A stretch of 64,000 nucleotides of DNA from Pseudomonas sp. p1(2021b) (lineage in GTDB: Bacteria > Pseudomonadota > Gammaproteobacteria > Pseudomonadales > Pseudomonadaceae), in the NCBI RefSeq assembly GCF_020151015.1, contig NZ_CP083746.1, positions 2,633,001 to 2,697,000 of the forward strand, written 5' to 3'. The notes beneath the pieces are model-generated. The model saw only the letters and a list, made by a program, of their open reading frames with translations, made no database searches and had not been told where the DNA came from. Position numbers and translations under genes: made by a program. Below are positions 57,706 to 64,000 of this stretch, one piece after another (positions within the stretch are counted from its first letter, which is position 1; each line of letters opens with the position of its first letter).

Positions 57706-59352
57706 ATGGACAAATACGCGCCGCGTCAGTGGCTCCCCCACGAAAAGCCCAGCCTTCCTGGTTCACCCTCCACGCCCCTGCATGCGCCTGCCACACGCCT
57801 GGCCTACGGCCTGGTCGGGCTGCTGGTGGCCATCACCGGGGGCTTGGGTAACGCGCTGGTCACCGCCAACCTCACCTTCCTGCAAGGCGCACTGGGCGCC
57901 ACCAGTGCGGAAATGGCCTGGCTGCCTGCCGCCTTCGTGATGACCAACGTGTCGATGAACCTGCTGCTGGTGAAATTCCGTCAGCAGTTCGGTTTGCGCG
58001 CCTTCACCGAAGTGTTCCTGGTGCTCTATGCCCTGGTCACCTTTGCCCACCTGTTCGTCAACGACCTCAATTCGGCCATCGCCGTGCGTGCGGCGCACGG
58101 TATGGTCGGGGCGGCGTTGAGCTCGCTGGGCCTTTACTACATGATCCAGACCTTCCCGGCGCAGTGGCGCCTCAAGGCCATGGTGCTGGGCCTGGGCGCC
58201 TCGCAGTTGGCCGTGCCGCTGGCCCGGGTGTTCTCCGAAGACCTCCTGCAGATCGCCGAATGGCGCGGCCTGTACATGTTCGAACTGGGCCTGGCATTGG
58301 CCGCGCTGGGCTGCGTACTGTTGCTCAAGCTGCCGCCGGGCGATCGTTTCAAGACCTTCGAGCCGCTGGACTTCCTGACTTTCTCGCTGATGGCCAGCGG
58401 CACCGCCCTGCTCTGCGCCGTGCTGTCCCTGGGGCGTATCGACTGGTGGCTGGAGGCACCGTGGATCGGGGTCGCGCTGGCGGCTTCCATCGCCCTGGTG
58501 TGCTCGGGGCTGGCCATCGAACACAACCGCAGCAACCCCTTGCTGATGACCCGTTGGCTGGGCAGTGGCGCGGTGGTGCGCCTGGCCTTGTGCGTGATCC
58601 TCATCCGCATGGTCACTTCCGAGCAATCCACCGGCGCGGTGGGCTTCCTGCAGGCGCTGAACCTGGGTAGCGAACAGATGCGCAGCCTGTACTGGGTCAT
58701 GCTGCTGGGCGCGGCCACGGGGCTGCTGACCAGCGCCCTGACCATCAACCCCGCGCACCTGGTCACGCCATTGTTCATTTCGCTGGCGGCCATGGCGGCC
58801 GGGGCCTTCATGGACAGCAGCTCGAGCAACCTTACCCGCCCGCACCAGATGTACCTCAGCCAGTTCATGCTGGCCTTCGGCAGCACCTTCTTCCTCGGCC
58901 CGTCCATGGCCCTGGGCATCAGCCATGTGCGCACCAACCCGCGCAACCTGGTGAGCTTCTCGGTGATGTTCGGGATCTGCAACAACCTGGGCGGCCTGAT
59001 CGGCGCGGCCCTGCTGGGCACGTTCCAGACGGCGCGGGAGAAGTTCCATTCAAGCCATATCGTCGACCGCCTGAGCTACCTCGAACCGCTGGTCCACGCC
59101 CGGGTCCAAAGTGGTGGCGCCGGCTACGCGGGGGTGATCGCCGACCCGGGCCTGCGCAGCGAGGTCGGTACACGCCTGTTGGCCAACGCGGCCACCCGCG
59201 AGGCCAACATCCTGGCCTACAACGATGTCTTCATGCTGATCGGCAGCATTGCCGTGGCCACCATGATCTGGATCCTCATTCGCAGCTTCTGGCTCTGGTA
59301 CACCCGGCCCGCTGCCGCCCCCGACACCTCACGCGATGCTTCGAGCCGATGA
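57706..59352 (+). CDS. MFS efflux transporter, DHA2 (EmrB-like) family
   Basis: The protein has 548 residues with about 14 hydrophobic segments, starting LAYGLVGLLVAITGGLGNAL. The DHA2 layout is clear (FLQGALGATSAEMAWLPAAF at the end of segment 1), and VRAAHGMVGAALSSLGLYYM resembles the motif of segment 4. It should export hydrophobic or aromatic compounds with the membrane-fusion protein encoded next, whose ATG overlaps its stop by four bases. No outer-membrane factor gene follows, so the pair would use one encoded elsewhere. Confidence 0.88.
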   Translation: MDKYAPRQWLPHEKPSLPGSPSTPLHAPATRLAYGLVGLLVAITGGLGNALVTANLTFLQGALGATSAEMAWLPAAFVMTNVSMNLLLVKFRQQFGLRAFTEVFLVLYALVTFAHLFVNDLNSAIAVRAAHGMVGAALSSLGLYYMIQTFPAQWRLKAMVLGLGASQLAVPLARVFSEDLLQIAEWRGLYMFELGLALAALGCVLLLKLPPGDRFKTFEPLDFLTFSLMASGTALLCAVLSLGRIDWWLEAPWIGVALAASIALVCSGLAIEHNRSNPLLMTRWLGSGAVVRLALCVILIRMVTSEQSTGAVGFLQALNLGSEQMRSLYWVMLLGAATGLLTSALTINPAHLVTPLFISLAAMAAGAFMDSSSSNLTRPHQMYLSQFMLAFGSTFFLGPSMALGISHVRTNPRNLVSFSVMFGICNNLGGLIGAALLGTFQTAREKFHSSHIVDRLSYLEPLVHARVQSGGAGYAGVIADPGLRSEVGTRLLANAATREANILAYNDVFMLIGSIAVATMIWILIRSFWLWYTRPAAAPDTSRDASSR

Positions 59353-60476
59353 CCCAACCGACCCAGTCCACGACCACCACCGCCCTTGCCGAAACGCCCG
59401 AAGGCACCGCGCCGCCCAGCGAGCCCGGCAGCCAGGTGCGCACCCGGCGGGTGCGTATCCTCTCCTCGATCAGCTTCGCCTGCGTGGCCCTGGCTGGCGT
59501 GCTGCTGGTGCTCTATGCCTGGCGCCTGCCACCGTTCGGCAGCGCCATCGAGAGCACCGAGAACGCCCTGGTGCGCGGCCAGGTGACGATCATCGGGCCA
59601 CAGCTGGCCGGCTATATCGTCGACGTGCCGGTGCATGACTTCCAGTTCGTCAAGCGTGGCGACCTGCTGGTGCAGCTGGACGACCGCATCTACAAGCAGC
59701 GCCTGGCCCAGGCCATCGCCCAGTTGAAACAGCAGCAGGCGGCCCTGGCCAACAACCTGCAACAGCGCAAGAGTGCCGAAGCCACCATCGCCCAGCGCCA
59801 GGCGGCCATCACCGATGCCAGTGCCCAGGCCGACAAGGCCCGCGCCGACCTGCGTCGCAACCAGGCCCTGGTCAGCGACGGCTCGGTGTCGCGCCGTGAG
59901 CTGGACCTGGCCCGGGCCAGCCATGCCGCTGCGGTGGCCAGCCTGGCACAGGCCAAGGCGGCCTTGGAGATCGCTCGCCAGGACCGCGAAACGGTAGTGG
60001 TCAACCATGCGTCCCTGGAGGCTTCGGTGGAGAACGCCAAGGCGGCCGTGGAGCTGGCACGCATCGACCTGGACAACACCCGGGTCACGGCACCACGCGA
60101 CGGCCAGCTGGGGCAGATCGGCACGCGCCTGGGGGCGTACGTCAATTCCGGCGCACAGTTGATGGCGCTGGTGCCCGATACCTTGTGGGTGATCGCCAAC
60201 ATGAAGGAAACCCAGATGGCCAATGTGCGCATCGGCCAGCCGGCGACCTTCACCGTGGATGCACTGAACCACCTCAAGCTGCGCGGGCATGTGCAGCAGA
60301 TCTCGCCGGCCACCGGCTCGGAGTTCGCCTTGCTGCAGGCGGACAATGCCACCGGCAACTTCGTCAAGATCGCCCAGCGCATCCCGGTGCGCATCACCGT
60401 CGACCCCGACCAGCCGCAAGCCAAGCGCTTGCGCCCGGGGATGTCCGTAGTGGTGAGTATCGATACCGCGCAGTAA
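59349..60476 (+). CDS. HlyD/EmrA-type membrane-fusion protein
   Basis: The protein has 375 residues. One N-terminal membrane segment near residues 38-57 (ISFACVALAGVLLVLYAWRL) is followed by the lipoyl half-motif (GQVTIIGPQLAGYIVDVPVH, then DFQFVKRGDLLVQLDDRIYK), a long coiled coil (AIAQLKQQQAALANNLQQRK to about residue 235) and the beta-barrel (TRVTAPRDGQLGQIGTRLG). It bridges the DHA2 pump to an outer-membrane channel. A long inverted repeat lies just downstream and probably ends the transcript. Confidence 0.92.
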   Translation: MTQPTQSTTTTALAETPEGTAPPSEPGSQVRTRRVRILSSISFACVALAGVLLVLYAWRLPPFGSAIESTENALVRGQVTIIGPQLAGYIVDVPVHDFQFVKRGDLLVQLDDRIYKQRLAQAIAQLKQQQAALANNLQQRKSAEATIAQRQAAITDASAQADKARADLRRNQALVSDGSVSRRELDLARASHAAAVASLAQAKAALEIARQDRETVVVNHASLEASVENAKAAVELARIDLDNTRVTAPRDGQLGQIGTRLGAYVNSGAQLMALVPDTLWVIANMKETQMANVRIGQPATFTVDALNHLKLRGHVQQISPATGSEFALLQADNATGNFVKIAQRIPVRITVDPDQPQAKRLRPGMSVVVSIDTAQ

Positions 60477-60533
60477 CCCTGCGCCCGCTCCCAGGGATTT
60501 CGCAGGCCTCGAGAGCGGCAGCAATCTCGGTGT

Positions 60534-60643
60534 GAGCTGGCGACAGCCTGCGATGGGCTGCAAAGCAGCCCCTAGCCTTCAGACGGTGGAGCCCTCCAAA
60601 TTTAAGGGGCCGCTTTGCGGCCCATCGCAGGCTCCGCCAGCTC
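60534..60643. terminator. Long imperfect inverted repeat after the efflux operon
   Basis: Bases 60534-60573 (GAGCTGGCGACAGCCTGCGA, then TGGGCTGCAAAGCAGCCCCT) and 60604-60643 are nearly perfect inverted copies, about 40 bases each, around a 30-base loop. Each arm holds its own small hairpin (GGGCTGC/GCAGCCC at 60555-60571, GGGCCGC/GCGGCCC at 60607-60623). It can fold into a very strong structure and is a probable transcription barrier, though there is no clean T-run. Confidence 0.65.
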
Positions 60644-60681
60644 TCATAGAACAACGCATGACCATTTGATTTGCGGCACCC

Positions 60682-60857
60682 TGTGGGAGCGGGCTTGTCC
60701 CGCGATTAGGCCGGGCCCGATATCACCGTCGCCTGGCAAGGGCTTCGCCCTTGATCGCGGGACAAGCCCGCTCCTACAGAAGAAGGCGGCGCTAGCCGCT
60801 TGTTCTCTGCGAAACAGCGCAGCCCGAAGGGCTGGGTGATCTCCCACAGGGTAAGCA
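60682..60857. repeat. REP pair plus composite repeat, copy 3
   Basis: TGTGGGAGCGGGCTTGTCCC at 60682 and its reverse form ending at 60779 are inverted REP arms around a 48-base middle that includes GGCAAGGGCTTCGCCCTTG. Bases 60780-60857 are the reversed composite unit also seen at 57481-57551 and 4567-4650. It fills most of the gap between the convergent efflux and SulP genes. Confidence 0.85.
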
Positions 60858-60873
60858 GACTGTTTGCGATAGC

Positions 60874-62640
60874 TCAGGGTGTCCAGTCCACGCCATGGTC
60901 CTCCAGGTAGGCTTCCACCGCCGCTCCCACCGTGGGGTGGAAGATGTCGTTGCCGATATGGCGGAGCACCTCCAGGCGCAGCAGCTTGTCCCGCACCGGG
61001 TCCTTCACTTCCGCGAAATGCAGCTCCACACCCGCCTCGCGCAAGGCCTGCTGCAGTTCCACCAGCATGTCGGCAGAGGTGACATCCACGCTGGTCACCG
61101 GCTCCGCGGCCACGATCACCCGCCGTATGCTGTCGCCCGACCGGGCAACGGCCTCCAGCACGCAGCGCTGGAACAGCTCGGCATTGGCAAAGAACAACGG
61201 CGCGTCCCAGCGGAACAGCACCAGCCCCGGCACACGCCGGGCATGGGGGTAGCGCGCCACATCGTGATAGCCGCGCACGCCATCGGCCCGGCCCAGCACG
61301 GCATAGTGAGGGCGCCAACCGTCCCACAGAAACTCGATCACAGCGATCACCACCGCCAGGCCGATGCCCGGCACGGCGCCGAACACCGCCACGCCCACGA
61401 AACAGGTGATCGACAGCCAGAACTCCCAACGCTGGATACGGTAGATCCGGCCCAGGTCCTTGAACTCGAACAACCCCAGCGCCGCGGCGATCACCACCGC
61501 CGCCAAGGCGCTTTGCGGCAGGTGGCGCAACAGGTCAGGCGCCAACAGGAGCAACAGTGCCACGCCCAGCGCGCCGAACACCCCGGCCAGTTGGCTGCGG
61601 GCACCTGCAGCCTCGGCGACCGGGGTCCGCGAGGAACTGCTGCTCACCGCGATGCCCTGGAACAATCCGGTCGCCAGGTTGGCAAGGCCCAGGCCGACCA
61701 TTTCCTGGTTGGGGTCGACCTGGGTGCGCGTCTTGGCGGCATAGGTACGCGACAACACGCTGGTGTCGGCGAACGACACCAGCGCCACCGCCGCGCCGCC
61801 GATCACCACCGTGGCCAGGTCGCCAAAGCCGATCAACGGAAACTCGAAGCCCGGCAAGCCCTGGGGCAGCGAGCCGACCACCTTCACCTCGTGTGCCGCT
61901 TCAAGGCCCAGTAACCCAGACACCAGCGTGGCGACCACCACCGCGATGAGAATGCCCGGCAAGCGCTCCCAACGCTTGAGCAGCAGGATGATCGCCAGGG
62001 TGCCCGCCCCCAGGGCGAAGGCGTGCCAGTTGGCCTTGCCCTCGAGCAGCGCACGTGCCAATTGCAGGGTGTCGCGCAACGGCCCGGTGCTCTGGCCGGA
62101 GATCCCGAACAGCTTGGGCGCCTGGCTGACCAGTACCGCCAAGGCGATGCCATTCATGTAGCCATAGCGGATGGGCTTGGACAGCAGCTCGGTGATGAAC
62201 CCCAGCCGCAACAACCCCGCCCCTACGCAGATCAATCCCGATACCAGGGCCATGGCGGCGGCCAGGGTAACGGCCCGCCCAGGGTCGCCCGCCGCCAATG
62301 GCAGCACCACGGCCAGGATGATCGGCACCAGGGCCGAATCGGGGCCCAGCACGAGGATCCGGCTGGGCCCGAACACCGCGTAGGCCAGCAGCGGGACGAT
62401 GGTGGCATACAGGCCATGGATACCCGGTACGCCCGAGGCCTGCGCGTAGGCGATGCCGACCGGTACCAGCATGGCCGTGAGCACCAGGCCGGCGACCAGG
62501 TCCTTGGGCAGCCAGCCCGGTGGGTAGTGACGCAGCACGCGCCAACCCGGCACCCAGCGCTGCCAGCCCGTCAGGGTCGGCTCTGCTGCATATGCCAGGG
62601 GCTTCGGGGGCTGCGGCTCGGGTGGGCTGGGTGTGTCCAT
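60874..62640 (-). CDS. SulP/SLC26-family anion transporter with STAS domain
   Basis: The protein has 588 residues. The SulP signature lies near the start (LPKDLVAGLVLTAMLVPVGI, then AYAQASGVPGIHGLYATIVP), followed by about 12-14 membrane segments. The C-terminal STAS domain (residues about 440-570) contains FRWDAPLFFANAELFQRCVL and VTSVDVTSADMLVELQQAL. It imports sulfate, bicarbonate or dicarboxylates; the substrate is not readable from sequence. It stands alone on the minus strand, facing the efflux operon across REP repeats. Confidence 0.92.
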   Translation of the reverse strand: MDTPSPPEPQPPKPLAYAAEPTLTGWQRWVPGWRVLRHYPPGWLPKDLVAGLVLTAMLVPVGIAYAQASGVPGIHGLYATIVPLLAYAVFGPSRILVLGPDSALVPIILAVVLPLAAGDPGRAVTLAAAMALVSGLICVGAGLLRLGFITELLSKPIRYGYMNGIALAVLVSQAPKLFGISGQSTGPLRDTLQLARALLEGKANWHAFALGAGTLAIILLLKRWERLPGILIAVVVATLVSGLLGLEAAHEVKVVGSLPQGLPGFEFPLIGFGDLATVVIGGAAVALVSFADTSVLSRTYAAKTRTQVDPNQEMVGLGLANLATGLFQGIAVSSSSSRTPVAEAAGARSQLAGVFGALGVALLLLLAPDLLRHLPQSALAAVVIAAALGLFEFKDLGRIYRIQRWEFWLSITCFVGVAVFGAVPGIGLAVVIAVIEFLWDGWRPHYAVLGRADGVRGYHDVARYPHARRVPGLVLFRWDAPLFFANAELFQRCVLEAVARSGDSIRRVIVAAEPVTSVDVTSADMLVELQQALREAGVELHFAEVKDPVRDKLLRLEVLRHIGNDIFHPTVGAAVEAYLEDHGVDWTP

Positions 62641-62703
62641 AGGCGTCTCGGCGACAGGCCAATGGAGTATGGATGAGCGCTGGCCGTTTGCCGCCCCGTT
62701 GGC

Positions 62704-63579
62704 CTACAGCCACCAGGCCAGCACGGCCGGCAGCCAGGCGAACGACAATACCGTCGAGCACATCACCAGGTTCGCCACCTGCTCCGGTTGGCGGTTGGCA
62801 CGCACCGCCAGCAGGTAGTTGAATACCGCCACCGGCATCGACGACTGCACCACCAGCACCGCCCGCTCCAGCGGCTCCAGGCCCAGCACTGTGCCCACCC
62901 CCCAGCCCACCGCAGCGCCCAGCACGATGCGCAGCCCGCCCAGCAGCAGGCCGCTGCCCACGTGGTGCAGACGGATGCTGGCCAGGGACACCCCGAGGGT
63001 CAACAGCATCAGCGGAATGGTCATACCGCCCAGCAGATCGGCGGTATTGGCCAGCCAGCGTGGCAGCTCAAGGTCCAGGAAGATGATGGGCAAAGCCCCG
63101 GCCAGGCTGATCACGATAGGGTTGCGCAACAGCGCCTTGAACGATGCACTGGCACCGGACATGGCGATGCCCAGGGTGAACTGGAAGATCGACAAGGTCA
63201 GGAAAAACGCCACGGCCAGGGCCAGGCCATGCTCGCCGAAGGCATACAGACTGATCGGCAGCCCCATGTTGCCGGTGTTGGGGAACATGAAGGCCGGCAT
63301 CAGCACCCGCCAATGCTGGCCACTGGCACGGCTGACGATGAAGCCGGCCAGGGCCATGCCAAGCATGCACAGCACGCAAGCCAGGGCCATGCTGGTGAAG
63401 GCGGCAGGGTTCAGCTGGGTGCGGCTCAGGGTGGAGAGGACCAGGGACGGTGTACCGACCACCATGACGATGCGGGCGATGAATTCGGTGGGGTAGTCCT
63501 GGCCACGACGGGCCCAGGCATAGCCGATGCCGGCGACGATGAACACGGGGGCCAGGACGGCGAACAGCGAAGCCAGCAT
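62704..63579 (-). CDS. AEC-family transporter (auxin efflux carrier type)
   Basis: The protein has 291 residues and about ten hydrophobic segments. The AEC/YfdV-like pattern is VLAPVFIVAGIGYAWARRGQ at the start, AFMFPNTGNMGLPISLYAFG in the middle and VLVVQSSMPVAVFNYLLAVR near the end. Bacterial members move malonate, malate or other small organic acids; the substrate here is unknown. It is 63 bases upstream of the SulP gene on the same strand, so cotranscription is possible. Confidence 0.9.
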   Translation of the reverse strand: MLASLFAVLAPVFIVAGIGYAWARRGQDYPTEFIARIVMVVGTPSLVLSTLSRTQLNPAAFTSMALACVLCMLGMALAGFIVSRASGQHWRVLMPAFMFPNTGNMGLPISLYAFGEHGLALAVAFFLTLSIFQFTLGIAMSGASASFKALLRNPIVISLAGALPIIFLDLELPRWLANTADLLGGMTIPLMLLTLGVSLASIRLHHVGSGLLLGGLRIVLGAAVGWGVGTVLGLEPLERAVLVVQSSMPVAVFNYLLAVRANRQPEQVANLVMCSTVLSFAWLPAVLAWWL

Positions 63580-64000
63580 GGAGGGGTTCCTGAATCCGGG
63601 AGTGAGAAAAGCCCGCGTATTATGCGGGTAGCGCCGAGCCTGTGGGAGATAACCTCGCCCTTTGGGCTGCGCTGTCGAGCACAGAACACGTGGCTGGTGC
63701 TGCCCTTGTGGGAGCGGGCTTGTCCCGCGATCAGGCCCGCCTCGATATCACCGTCGCCTGGCAAGGGCTTCGCCCTTGATCGCGGGACAAGCCCGCTCCT
63801 ACAGGAGATCGCGGTTTACGGAGCGGCCTTGTGCTGCGAAAGGGGTGCGTAGCAGCCCCAGGGTCCGCAGAGCTCATACCTCGGCCTGCGGCCTCCGGTC
63901 GCAGGGGGCAGCCCCTTGGGTAAAACGCGCCGAGGCCTTAGAATCGCGCCTCCTTTTCGCCCCGTTGCCCAATCCCAAGCCCCAACTGCCCGCCGAGGCG
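63580..64000. repeat. Terminal intergenic region with REP repeats, copy 4
   Basis: The last 421 bases hold no gene I can support. Bases 63641-63706 are a diverged composite unit (TGTGGGAGATAACCTCGCCC). Bases 63707-63803 are an inverted REP pair with the same GGCAAGGGCTTCGCCCTTG middle as copy 3. The final 100 bases, GC-rich with CCTCGGCCTGCGGCCTCCG, may lead into a gene beyond the window. Confidence 0.75.

Overview
The window reads as chromosome from a fluorescent Pseudomonas, most likely the P. putida group. Housekeeping genes are GC-rich, intergenic spaces carry putida-style REP palindromes, and the type VI secretion (T6SS) gene order matches the K1-type cluster I know from P. putida. That species call is inference; no rRNA or marker gene is present.

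Layout. (1) 111-4514: a secreted McoA-like multicopper oxidase followed by a SCO/cytochrome c fusion. (2) 4759-10058, minus strand: a catabolic operon (ATC-hydrolase family protein, amidohydrolase of the carbamoylase type, spermidine/putrescine-type binding protein, class III aminotransferase, LuxR regulator), with a divergent LysR gene at 10217. (3) 11615-32334: one long plus-strand T6SS operon, starting with an unrecognised gene and running tssB-tssC-tssE-tssF-tssG-tssH-tssJ-tssK-tssL-tssM-tagF, then a second IcmF-like protein fused to an OmpA peptidoglycan-binding domain, then hcp and tssA. Most genes overlap by 1-4 bases. (4) 32525-52171, minus strand: vgrG, two Eag-like chaperones and one complete PAAR-Rhs toxin with its immunity gene, then a graveyard of 5'-truncated rhs copies, displaced toxin tips (AHH and WHH nucleases) and AT-rich immunity genes, with an IS5-type remnant. 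(5) 52438-57337, plus strand: a second effector with a hydrophobic hairpin, three related four-helix membrane proteins (probable immunity), a broken toxin tip, several small immunity-like genes and a Tsi6-like orphan. (6) 57706-63579: an EmrB/EmrA-type efflux pair, a SulP anion transporter and an AEC transporter, separated by REP-type repeats.

How it fits together. The operon builds the contractile apparatus. VgrG and the PAAR-tipped Rhs form the spike, and the Eag-like proteins would protect the Rhs transmembrane segments before loading. The downstream modules look like an ordered record of earlier toxin tips. The rhs homology shrinks with distance from the live gene (complete, then about 2.9 kb, 2.6 kb, 0.57 kb and 0.08 kb), and a terminator separates the live gene from the silent copies. 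Recombination across the near-identical core could swap tips, and the retained immunity genes would protect against siblings carrying older ones. This is a known style of Rhs evolution; the graded decay, a homopolymer frameshift at one core-toxin junction (41143-41150) and a nonsense-interrupted immunity gene (34324-34638) are the less ordinary details.
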